A DNA stretch of 64,000 nt from Beroe ovata (lineage: Eukaryota; Ctenophora; Nuda; Beroida; Beroidae): NCBI GenBank assembly GCA_946803715.1, contig CAMPET010000166.1, positions 17,280-81,279 on the forward strand, written 5' to 3'. The notes below the pieces were generated by a model. The model made no database searches, was not told the DNA's origin, and worked only from the letters and a program-made list of their open reading frames with translations. Shown piece by piece: positions 10,355-22,600 of the stretch; position 1 is the first letter of the stretch; each line of letters starts with the position of its first letter. Position numbers and translations under genes: made by a program.

Positions 10355-13300
10355 ATGAATCCTCTTACCGCAAGCTGGGAGATCACAAAGTCGGCGGGTA
10401 CCTACGGCACTCTGATTATCATGTCCCTGGCAGCTATTGTCGCCATAGCTGGTAACTTCATGGTAATTGTACTTTTCATGAAGATCAAGACGATCGCGCG
10501 ACTTACTCCTCACGTGTGAGTTGAAATTGACATTCTCTATTATTTCCCTTTGGACACTTGATTATTCTCCAAAGCCCCGTCTCTGTTTTCCTCTTCAATT
10601 TCGTGTGACGAAATATCCCAAATAAGGAAGTTTTCGCAACTTTCGCTGAATTATAATCTCCGTCCTTTCATCCAGCTTCTTGACAAACCTCGCTCTCTGC
10701 GACTTGATCCTGGGGATCAAACTCCCTCTCTTCTTCCTGGTTACACTGGGTTACGGAGATGCTTGNGTGTGTGTGTGTGTGTGGAGGGGGAATGAGTCTG
10801 AGAATGTTCAAGTCAGAATCATATCAGGACTTGTCTGTAGACTCGGGATCTCAATCTTGTTACCGTGTTTTGTCCCAGCGGTAAAACGGTTGAGACATTT
10901 CCCAATCTTCGAAGCTGCTCTGTACAGAAAGGTCTCTGAAATATCCATTTAATCCCCTAAAATGATTTCCTGGAAATTCGACCCCATCAGTTCACAGTGA
11001 TGCGTAAATGGTCGCATTCATATTTCCCAGAAGCAAATTCTGTCATAGCGTATAAATGGAATTGAATAGTATTCAAAGAACCCTGATTCATGTTGCCATG
11101 AATCACTAAGTCAGTGGGGACCCGCCATCCACGTATATCCACGTGATTGAAACGTATGAGAGATAGAAATTCGGAATCATCACATGTTATATATCACGTA
11201 CGTGTCGCCATGACGTATCACACGCGTTACCATGACGTATCACACGTGTTACCATGGTAATTTTCTACAGGTATGATAGCAGTGGCAGTTGACAGGTACT
11301 TGGCAGTTCTTCATGCTGTTAGATACTCCTCAATAATGCCCGAGAAACGGGCATTTCAAGTCGTTATTCTCATCTGGATATACTGTTTTCTGTGGGGACT
11401 GGTGAGTGTAATAAGGTTAGGGGCTAGGGGTGAGTGTAATAAGGTTAGGGGCTAGGTGTGAGTGCTGGTGTTAGGGGTGAGTGCAGGTGTTAGAGGGTGC
11501 TGGGTGAGATCATATCGTGAAATCAAGTGCGTGGTGGCTGGGATATGTTGCTATGGTTACGAACGCTAGCAGTTTAGCAGGATGCCATCATTCTATTTCT
11601 ATGGAACTAAATCAAGCAAGGAATGATTGACTTGTAACAGTTTAGCCTGTCATATGACAGGATGACTTCAAGATTAATGGGATAGGGGGTTCTAATTAAA
11701 AATGTGAACTTTTTCGGGTCTAAAGATCCTGACTCTCTTATATATCGTCTGGTTCCTGTCACTTGAGTATCGCTCTAACACTCCTATCAGTAGTTGGAAC
11801 TTTCTACACTGGTCTTAACTAGCCAGTAGAAAAGCTCTCCTGACTTACACGCAATCCACATTATTCGATCACATGATGATACTGAGTACAGACCATATCC
11901 TCAGATTCCAGTAGTGATATCAGTAACTAACGACCCGATGATCAGTGTGTACACATACAGCAGGAGCCATAACATCTGTATCTTCAACCCTGGACCCTCC
12001 CACCTTCTCCTCTACAAGGTACTAGAACCGTGTCAACTGTTGTCATGGTGACAACTGTTGTCATGGTGACAATATCCGCTGTATGCCAGTGAAATGGAGT
12101 GGAGAAGTTATCTATCAAGTATCTTCTTGAGTTGCGTAGTTTCAAATTGTTATTTAGTAGTTTCAAATTGTTATTTAGGATTATTGGACAAAGCGATCTA
12201 TTACCTATGTGTAGGAAATGGTGGTTAGTGCCTTGTCATTGGCTTCATTTATACCCGAGTCTGGCTAAGCCGTGGGAATTTCAAATCCTCGGTTAATAAA
12301 ACTGCAATTGCTTGGAAATCCCCCTCGATTATTAAACATGCACTATGACATAGTCGTATTATGTATCTATCGGGTTAACATATCTTATTGGGCAATAACA
12401 GCACCATATATGACCATGTTTGAAGCACTTCAGCATGTAGTGGGCGTTAATCACGATCTCTCGGAATATTCAAAATATAGATTTTAATCTCTCTCCCTAT
12501 CTTACCCTATGTATTATTCGTGATAGCTTAATTCAGCTCTCTCTCTCTCTCTCCCGTCCCGTTTGGTTAATAGCCCGTCATTCATAATTCACGGAGCTCC
12601 CGTTATATTCGAATGGTCATCCAATTGTCTACTTCAAAATGAATCGGGGGGTGGACTTCATAGGTATACTAGGATAGCGTGCTGATAGGGGTGGACTCTA
12701 TCACACTTCTGCACTCTTCGTCCACCCAAGTCTTGACAAGGTTTTGAAATGGAGACATTCAAAAAACCGTAAATATTCACGACGATTTTTTTGATAGATG
12801 CAACTATCTATGAATATTCCGCTCAGGTGTACGTCTCTGTGGACCTCTTGTTGAACTTTGTCGGACCACTGACAGTTATGACAGTTTGCTATCTTAGGAT
12901 CGCAATGAAGGTCCTTAAACCTAAGAGGTATGTGTGTGTCTGTGTCAGTGTCTGTGTCTGTGTCTGTGTGTTTGCGTGTCAAGGATACTCTGACATGAGA
13001 GGGAAGGGTAATTTATGTCAAGAAATGAACTTTAACTGTTATTTAATTGAATCCCCGTCTTGAAGTCGCCAGTGAACTACTCGCAACTATAACACGCGGC
13101 GTTGTCACGGTAACGCGTTGCCGTGTAACCTAGCAACGCGTGACAGCCATCACGCGTGATATTTCAGTGTGAGTGACACACTCCGGCGTATGATGAGAAA
13201 CACTTCCAAGAAAAGATTATCCCATGAGAATACAGCAGGGATGTCACCGATCCGAGCAGCGATGTACAAACATGCAGCGGAAAAGCAGAGTGTGAGTTTC

Positions 13301-15565
13301 AGGGAGACAGTTTTATAGGGTTTTAGAGATAAAAAAACCTGTTCATTCGGGTTGTTGAATGTTAATTGGGTTGTATTTTTCCAGGCGCCTAATGGAGTAG
13401 GTATTATGATAGAGGGATGTGAATCAGACAGTAACCCAGGATCTGATGACTATGTGGAATTGCCCGCCATCACCAAGGTGAACCACTCCGCCACTTCCAG
13501 AACAGATAACTCCGTATCCCGAGTTGAGAACTCTGTTTCTACGAGTCCTAGTTGCCATAACAACGCGGACATCCCAACCTCACCCACGTGTACTAACTTT
13601 CTGTAAGTCATGAGCTGAGTGAGCTGTGCGCATGTGAGATCAGGGTGATATATGCATCTCTCATGATCCCATTGTTTCAGTATCTATCAGAACGTGTGTC
13701 CACAATCGTCGAGCCCTGCACCTCACTCTAATACTCCTCCTGGGACGAGTAGCAAAGTCCGCAGTCTCCCCTCCAGCCCGGTTAAAGGGGTCACAATCCC
13801 CTTCTCCTCTACTCCCCCCTCCTCATCCGCTCCCAGGAGCTTACCCAACTCCCCACTCCACTCTCAGAAGATTGGCAACTCGCCAGCCTCCCCAAAGTAC
13901 ATCAATAACAAGAGAGTGACGGTTTCTAATCATTCAACCCCCACTCGCTATGCGTACGGAGGATCGTGTTCAGCCAACTCAACACCAACACACAAGGTAC
14001 GTTGGTGAAAGTGATTCTTCACTCCTGCTTTGATAGCGGGAAATGATCATTTATTCATCAAGTTCTCGGATTTTCAGTGATGCGGCAGAAGATTACTCAT
14101 CCAATGTTCACAGATCTTCAAATCAATCATGAACTCTGCAAATTATATTGACCTCCTCAAGTATTATTATAATGGCATCCCTCTCAGGTCCATCAAAAGA
14201 AGTGTACCATCTCGAACTCTGATATCGGAAACTTCTTGTATCGATCACGATCTGCTTCGTGGGTTTCCTCAAAGAAAGTTAACATTTACCCCAGAAACTG
14301 CAGGTATGTGTGTGTCTGTGTGTGTCTGTGTGTGTGACTTTGTCTTTGTCTGTGTCTTTGTCGGTGTTTGTTGCACTGGGCGTTTTTCTGTCTGCGTCCT
14401 CCCTCACATGTATTCTGGGTATTCTATGTTTTTTTTCAGTCGGTCGACAGTGGATTCAGAATACGCTGCCACCCTGAAAAGTAGCGCCAAGAGAATGTCA
14501 ACCGCGTTCATGTCACAGTTGAAGCGTTTCTCGCATGCCTCCGCTGTATTTAGCAAAATGACAAAGTGAGTGGAATATTGCTAGCTCTGGGGGGAAATTA
14601 ATATTGAGACTGTTTTGGTAAAAACTGAAACATCCGATCAAAACATTTATAATTCGATCGAAACATTTACATGAACACTGAGAAGTTTCGTCTCCAGCTC
14701 TCTGATTATCGATTACTCTCCCTCAGGTATCAGCAAAAGATTGCTAGAACGACGGTCATGGTTTACCTCTCCTTTTTCTTCTGCTTCATTCCCTTCATAT
14801 CAAGTCAGGTATGTTTTAACATAGCGCTGTGTGTTACCACAGTAACAACACCGCGTATCGGTTGCCATGGTTACGTGATCATTGTGTCTGTTGCCATGGT
14901 AACATGGTTACACAATTACTATTTCCACTGGATAATCCTCAGACAATAACCACTGGGGTATTTTGAGTGAGGGTCGTCCACGAACCCAGCATATTAAAAA
15001 TCCCTGCAACATAACATTCTGCTACGGAAACGCCCATATGCACGTGTACCAAATGATTCAATGCATGAACTAGGCTATAATTAGAAATGTGTCAAAGTTT
15101 ATTTATAGAGTCTGTATCGAACAGAATAGTTTAATCCAATATTACCCACTTAGCTATATTGAGCAGCTAACTCCTCTCAACTTATATCTTACCACTCTTT
15201 GCACGAAAACACATAATCTCATTTTGAAACATGCCCCTCCCTTACACATCCCCCATCCCCTAACACACCGCCCACTAACATCCCCATCTCCTAACATCCC
15301 GCCCTCTAACATACCTATCTCCTAACATGCCCATCTCCTAACATCCCCATCTCCTAACACCCCCATCTCCTAACACACCGCTCCTCTTTTCCAGGTGGTT
15401 ACACTCACGAGACACCCTGACGAAACGGAATCATCGTCCACCAGCGTATTTGTGTTTGTCAGTGTGTGTCTGATCTACTTCAGTGCGTGCATCAATGTTA
15501 TTATCTACGGAACATTGCATAGGAACATCAAAACGACTTTCAAGGGGATATTCGGATCTCATTAG
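10355..15565 (+). CDS. Class A (rhodopsin-type) GPCR with very long third intracellular loop
   Basis: Plasma-membrane heptahelical receptor; ligand unknown. Exons: 10355-10515 (TM1, AGNFMV), 10676 to the gap at 10766 (TM2, LTNLALCDL), 11271-11401 (end of TM3, AVDRYLAVLHAVRY, and TM4), 11905-12018 (loop with ICIFNP), 12798-12927 (TM5, NFVGPLTVMTVCY), 13168-13291, 13385-13602, 13681-13996, 14188-14303, 14440-14565 (all intracellular loop 3), 14727-14808 (TM6, FFFCFIPF) and 15395-15565 (TM7, CINVIIYG; TAG stop). Phases agree from 12798 to the end. The first half of TM3 was not found and is probably lost at the single-N gap at 10766. The 12018/12798 junction is unresolved: I see phase 0 against phase 1. 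Loop 3 is about 300 residues, rich in Ser, Pro and Thr. DRY is intact; NPxxY is changed to NVIIY. Subfamily is not recognisable. Confidence 0.82.
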
Positions 15566-16920
15566 CGACCAATTAGCGACCCATTAGTGAATTTCCAGTG
15601 ACTCATAAATGAATCATGAGTGACCCATCAGTGATTCATTACTCGTTCATCGGTGATCGGTGACTCACAGATCATCTTTGGAACTCTCATCAGAACTTGA
15701 GTTGAAGAGGCAGATATCTAGAATTGGTCCTGAATGCACATTTTTGAGCGAAAGCCTTATACAATATACGGGTTATGCACCTTATGTTCATGATTTGGGA
15801 GGTTCTCAATGTTCAAATAACCCAATCTGTTCTGCCTGATTTAACTGCTTTGTCTCACTTCGCGCAAAACACACAGAAATTGTGTCCTGAGGACCAAGCT
15901 CCGTTTTCTGTCATTGTTACACATCATGTGGTTAATTACCATTGATCACGTGACCTCACCCGCTGCTCACCTCTTTGCACCTGCTGTTAATGTGCCTTAT
16001 TACCATAGCAACCAATCACTGCTCACAATTAACATCACGTGTCGCCATGGCAACCAACCAGCGGTCTCAATTACGATCACGTGGGAGAGTCACGTGTCAG
16101 CCTGCGTTCTGTGCCTACCCTGAGGGGAGAGAGGAGCTGAGAGGAGCTCACAATGCAGGGCTATACTTCGGATATTATACATCTGCTGTGTGTGAGTACT
16201 GCGTATATTCCGATACTGCCGCATACTATATGTTGTGTGTATGTGTTGTGTATGTGTTGTGTGTCTGTGTGCGTGTCTGTGCGTGTCTATGTGTTTGTGT
16301 CCGTATGTATGTCTATGTATGTATGTCCGTATGTATGTCTATGTGTGTTGTGTATCGGTGACTGCTTCTCTCCATGATAAGTTTGCTCCTGTCAATAATA
16401 TGGAGTCGCAACCGCAAACTATCATTCCCGTTGTTGCTATGACGCTATGTTCACTGTTTTCCCTCTTCATTCCCCTTGTTTTTTCACATGAGCGTGACAG
16501 TCCGACCCCCATGTGTCGTGATCGCTAATTGGTCCACTAACGGATCACGTGACTAGACTTGTCTCTAATTGGTCCCCATATTGCGGTATATCATCACATG
16601 AAACTGAGGTGTTTCCCCCTCAATTTATATTTAGATCGGGTCTACTAAAAGTAAAGTTGTACCCAAAACACCGCCTTCATTACAGTTCAAAAGGTGAGAT
16701 TTGAAACTTGTTACTTATGTCGCTGCTCAGTTTCGATTTGCTCCTTTATCAATATTCCTGTTCTCGGTGCTGTATTCATATCATCACCTAATTATTCCAC
16801 AATCTGTCCACATAATGGGGATGTGATGATTCACACCACTCTCTCAACCACGCCATTGTACCTCTCTCCCATGTCACCACTTTCCTGTAATTGATGAGTG
16901 TGTGTTGACAATCTTCTGAC

Positions 16921-16949
16921 AACACACACACACAAATACACACACACAT

Positions 16950-16992
<43 letters not shown>

Positions 16993-17020
16993 ACNACACA
17001 CACACACACACACACACAAC
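16921..17020. repeat. CA microsatellite broken by a single N
   Basis: Long (CA)n run interrupted at 16995 by one N, which probably marks a collapsed repeat. Confidence 0.9.
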
Positions 17021-18999
17021 GTGACAACACCCTCTCGACAACACACTATAGAGTTACTTGATGTATTTTTAGCTCGACCTCGCAGTTGTTTCTTTGTTTC
17101 ATGGTTCGCTCTTTTCGTCTCCCCCACTATATCTGTACAATATATTATTGTGTCGCCCAAATTCGTCAACCATTTGCCCATATCTGCCCAATATGAGGTA
17201 TTCTTTCTATTCATTAAGACAGGGGCCAGGGCCTCACATTAATTTTCTATTCAACACACAGGTACGGTCCTCTTCAAACTTTTGAAATAACCGCATGGCA
17301 TTGTGTTTGGGCCCTTAAAATTGGGCCTGAGGATTATTCCTATCTGGGTATACTGATTTAGGGGCATCCGCCCCCTTCTTTTCATTCTGTTTGGCCCACT
17401 TTAGAGCCACTTTATTCCAAGTAACTTCTCTCAGAGCCGCTGTAGCCACTGTCTCATGAGTGAATTAAAAAGTGTGTGTGTATGTGTGTCTTGAGAAGTA
17501 ATTAGTAAACACACGGTATATTGGGTCTTAACCATTCCTCACGTATGACTTTACCATGTGTACTCTAAATCTCATGAAAATTACTTAATCTTCTGGATTA
17601 AATGAGATAATCACCAATTTAGTTGGATTTATCTAAGGATTATTCATCCTGAGGGAGAGGAAGGATTTGGAGCTGTGTTTTTCGTCATCTCTGAGCTGCT
17701 TGGGTCTGATAAGACATCGGCACTTGTGAATCGTTGATTCGTTTCCGTAGCTCAGTGAAATTCTTGTTTGATTCTAAGTATGAAGTGGAAAGTGGCAGTG
17801 AATCTGAGCTAGCTAATGACAATTCCTCTTTCCTTGTTGTCAGAATTGCTGAGATCACTGTCAGAAATAACAGATCCTACGCTCACTACTTGCATTGTGC
17901 TTACTTCTTAGTTCCCTTTATAATTCACTTCTTAGTTCACTTCATAGTGTATGTGTGGTGTGCGTTCAACGTGACCATATATCTTCCACCGACCACCACC
18001 CTAGTCTTCTTATAGTTATATCTGTGTTGCATATGAGTGGGGAGGAGTAGTCATAGTGTGAAGCCGATCGCACACACACACCTATCTGCAGAGTGTCGAA
18101 GTGAGATTTTCATCAATGACAAGCAATTTCCAACACATGTCTCAGTGACAAGCAAACACACACGCAAACAATATGAAACAAACACATAATATACAGTATA
18201 CGTAGCACGACGAACATAGCACATACAAAAAAACAGACATACAAACATACAGACATACAGACATACAGACATACAATATACATATCTTATCAATCATACA
18301 CGTCACACTCACTCATCAAACACTCTGTCACATATTATCAGCAACGTGTGATACTTACAGTTTCATTTTGTTATTGCTTCGAGAAGTTTTAAATCATTTC
18401 AGTCGTTGCTACTTGTAGTTTAAAATGGTTGTTTTAGATTAAAATCACAAGATTTTAAAGTAAACTCGATTTTCATCGACTCAACATGTTTCTTTTTCAT
18501 GGTGCTCTACGGTCTTCCTCCTAGAACAAACTTACACAAACACACACAAACGCATACAAACACACACACACACATACACACAACAAGCAAATAATACAAT
18601 GAAGGAATACTGATAAAGCGATATTATATGCTCATCACATAGTCAAGTGATCATTCATAGAAGTCATAATTTTGCTGCCGATGAAATTACTTTTCTACAA
18701 ATTATACTTTCTCGACCAAACTTTTTTCTCGATTTATTATCAGTCACGATCTTCTTCCTCTTCCATTTATTCATGAGTTATGAGTTGTCGCAACTACTAT
18801 CACTCGAAATTATCAGGTCTTGAGGAGTGACTATTTCTTACCAAGAAATTCTCTCGGGGTCGCATCTCTCTCTTTATCCAATCCCATCGTCGTAAATTTT
18901 GAACGCGTACCCCATTTCAACTCACAAGTTCACATATATTTTCATGGAAATCATCAACACAGAAAGAGCTGTCTCATTATAAAGGGGGGGGGGGGCGGA

Positions 19000-19355
19000 N
19001 NNNNNNNNNNNNNNNNNNNNNNNNNNNNNNNNNNNNNNNNNNNNNNNNNNNNNNNNNNNNNNNNNNNNNNNNNNNNNNNNNNNNNNNNNNNNNNNNNNNN
19101 NNNNNNNNNNNNNNNNNNNNNNNNNNNNNNNNNNNNNNNNNNNNNNNNNNNNNNNNNNNNNNNNNNNNNNNNNNNNNNNNNNNNNNNNNNNNNNNNNNNN
19201 NNNNNNNNNNNNNNNNNNNNNNNNNNNNNNNNNNNNNNNNNNNNNNNNNNNNNNNNNNNNNNNNNNNNNNNNNNNNNNNNNNNNNNNNNNNNNNNNNNNN
19301 NNNNNNNNNNNNNNNNNNNNNNNNNNNNNNNNNNNNNNNNNNNNNNNNNNNNNNN
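19000..19355. other. Assembly gap (356 N)
   Basis: Run of N preceded by a poly-G stretch. Nothing can be said about its content. Confidence 0.99.
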
Positions 19356-19659
19356 GGCGGAATTGAGCCCACTCCGGAATCTTTTCTCTCGCTAATTTGT
19401 ACTTCTTTGGTTATCTAATTATAGATTGTCTCACCTTTTGTTGCCCGATTTAGTAGTGCATCGTTTGGAGCCACACTTTTCAGCCACACGAACGATCTCT
19501 TGCTTCCTGTTAATTTAATTTTAAGTGTTGGGTCACAATTTCCAACACCACGTGACCTTATTTTCATGAAAGCATTTGCGATCATTCTCCGACCCTTTTT
19601 ATACTTTGTGCTTTGTGACCCTCCCCTCCCCACTAACTGTCCCCCATCTACCAGGTGAT

Positions 19660-22600
19660 ATGAACCCCCTCCCTCTCCCACCAATCCTCCTTCACTTCAT
19701 CTTTGTGATACCAGTATCCACCACTTTGACACCACCAGCTAGCAGCACACTGACACCACCCTGTCCGGAGTGGTGTCAGTGTGCTGACACCACTGTCATC
19801 TGCTCGGGGCAGGCGCTGAATATCGTCCCTCAACACCTCCCTCTTAACACTACTGTACTGTGAGTAACTGACACCACCACTTAGCCGCTGACACCACCAC
19901 TTCGCCACCCACGCCGAATTCCCGCTGACACCACTTTGACTCTGACACCACTTTTTATTCTGACACCACTTTCATTCTGACACAACTTTGATTGTTGACA
20001 CCATTTCAGTGATTTATCGCACAATCGGTTACGAGATGGGTGCTGGCAGGATATCGATTCCCTCATTACCTCACTCCCCTCACTTAACCTAGTGTGAGTA
20101 AACCAGGAAATTGACGTATATATTTAGAATTTGGTGGGAAACTGAGCATTGAGCAAGTTCAAATTACCGGAAACAGGTAATTTGAGAAAACTCAAATGCC
20201 CAACGAGTTGCACACGAGTTATGATTGTCCCCCCTCAGGAGGCTGAATGATAACATCTTTACATCTCTGCCCAGAGAGTATCAGAATGTCAAAATGTGAG
20301 TGCCATTCTATCCTCCTTCCGAACCGTTCCCCATCTCTCATCATTTCCACTCAACTCCACGACTCACTGCTTTCCTCACGCAATTACAGCTCCTTGATAT
20401 GGAGTTCAGCTCTTGTTGATAAACTACACATGCTTTCCACTTGTATAGTAGTACTTGTGATTGAAATACTGCATAACAACTTTATTAAAAAAGATAGAGA
20501 GAAAATTGAAATAATGTTGTTAAACGGAGTATTAAAATTTTGCAGAATTTCTGCAAAATATTCTGGAAATAAACTCACATGTACCCAATTTTAATGACCA
20601 GCTATATATATTACCGTGCAAAATTTACCGGAAACCTGCTCCTTTATCAACTCTACCACAGCCGCGTATGTCTCATGTTTTTAAATGCCATGCTCTCCCC
20701 AGTGACATATCGGAAAATCCACTGCACTGTGATTGTCCGACTCTCGAGCTGCCCAGCTACGATTTCCTACTCGACCCTGAGGCGGTGAAGTGTGCGAGCA
20801 CATCAAACCCTGACATAAACGATGTTTACCTCTTCAGCTTGAGCAGGAATACTCTGCGTTGTGGTAAGTCACATTTTAACAAATCATGAGATGTAGTTAA
20901 TCGCGTCCTCGTGAACACTGGATTTGATGATTCGCTCGAGTTTAATTTGTGCGAACGCGCCTCCGGCCTGCATGTGCCACTGCGCATTAACGCGTGTCTA
21001 TGAGTGAACTATAATACAAGGAATTAATAATTCTCATTTATTGAATATGACCCTCGGTTCTTAATGGAGGGAGAGAGGATGGGAGTTCGAGAGAGATTGA
21101 TTTGTCACCAGTATATGTCAGAAAGTTGCTACAAGCAATTTCCCTCGGAAATTGACTAGATTCCATTGTCTCTCGCTGCATAATAAACTATTGTGAGATT
21201 GGGTCCTTTGTTCTCATGAGACAATGACAGAGCTCTGTGAGATTGTCATTGCATTACAGCCATATCATGGCATGTTCGGTCTCCATGACAGCCATGTCAT
21301 CACTCTGACAACTCTATAACAGCACTATTCCACCATAACACCCACAGATGTCATCTCCTTGACACCCTCCTTGACACCTCTCCCCCCTCCCCAGATGACC
21401 GAGATTTGATGGTACCGGCTGAGGTCACCCTCTACAAAACCAGCAGTCGGCAGGAGATATCCTGTAGTAAACCACAGCACGGCACAGTGTACTGGTATCG
21501 TTACGGAGAGTTGCTATATAAAACTGGGAATGTAGACTGTTCGCTCTCCATTAGGTTTGTGTTACCATGGTAACAACTTTACTTTACCATATACCATGGC
21601 AACATCATTACCATGGTAACAACAATTCCAGGTACATGAGTAGTAGGAAGACAGGCATGTATGAAGTGAGGTATGAAACTCCCTTTGATAACACGACACT
21701 TTACGTCAAAGTCAAGTTAGAGGAAGGTAGGTGATGATGGGATCACTTGTTGAAAGTCCCTCTCTTATTTACACCGAGAAGATGCCGTGCCTATGAGAGT
21801 CACCCAACCTCCCTTCAATTCCCCCCGTTCTCATCCTCACTCACCCCACTCCCTCTCACTCCCTCTCTTCCTCCTCAATTATACTTGTACTCATCCCACT
21901 CCCTCTCTACCTCCTCAACTAGATCTGTACTCACTCGCTCTCTACCTCCTCAATTAGATCTGTACTCACCCCACTCCCTCTCTACCTCCTCAACTAGATC
22001 TGTACTCACCCCCTCTCCCCCTACTCAGAGAGTTATTTACCGGTGATAGATGTCACTCACACGGTGGTGGAAGTTCCCTTCAGAGGAACCTCCAAACTGA
22101 CATGCTCCGCTACGGGCATCCCTCCCCCTACCATTGAGTGGTTCTTTGAGGGGAGCAGCCTCACCGAGATCATAGGTATTGTTGTCATAGCGACACAGGG
22201 ATAATAGTATAGATGTCATAGCGACACAGGGATAGTAGTATAGATGGCATAGCGACACAGGGATAATAGTATAGGTGTCATAGGGACAAGATTATAGGTA
22301 TTGTTGTTATGGTAGGATTAGGACTTTATGTCCCAGATGTTGAAATCTTTGGTTATTTCTCTGTCGTAGAGAGGTCATGACAACTTTTCTAACATCGACA
22401 TCTCTCAGAGGAAGATCTTCTCCTTGTTGATGAACGCACCGTATTCGTGTCTGACGTCACAGTGGAGCGAGTGTTCACGTGTCGAGCGAGCAATTTCGTG
22501 GGTTACACCGAGGCAAACTTTGTGGTCCGGCCCGTGGATACACTTAGTAACCGTGGAGAAGTGTTTGAGTGGCTAGCCCCTCTATCCGTGGTGTTGCTAG

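Larger units (their letters stand above)
15566..19659. other. Gene-free stretch with microsatellites and an assembly gap
   Basis: No supportable exon. It contains a GT-rich tract at 16225-16350, a CA repeat at 16921-17020 (with N at 16995), an acatacag repeat at 18232-18290, an unsequenced gap at 19000-19355, and several CACGTG sites at 15946-16100. A 42-codon open frame at 16400-16527 with a hydrophobic core has no supporting similarity. Confidence 0.55.

Noticed and set aside
16225-16377. Cys/Val-rich open frames resembling a small secreted peptide
   Set aside because: Produced by a GT-rich repeat (gtgtgtatgt), all three frames give the same low-complexity output.
16400-16527. 42-codon frame MESQPQTIIPVVAM... 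with a hydrophobic core
   Set aside because: No similarity, no splice partners and no promoter signal; hydrophobicity alone is weak evidence.
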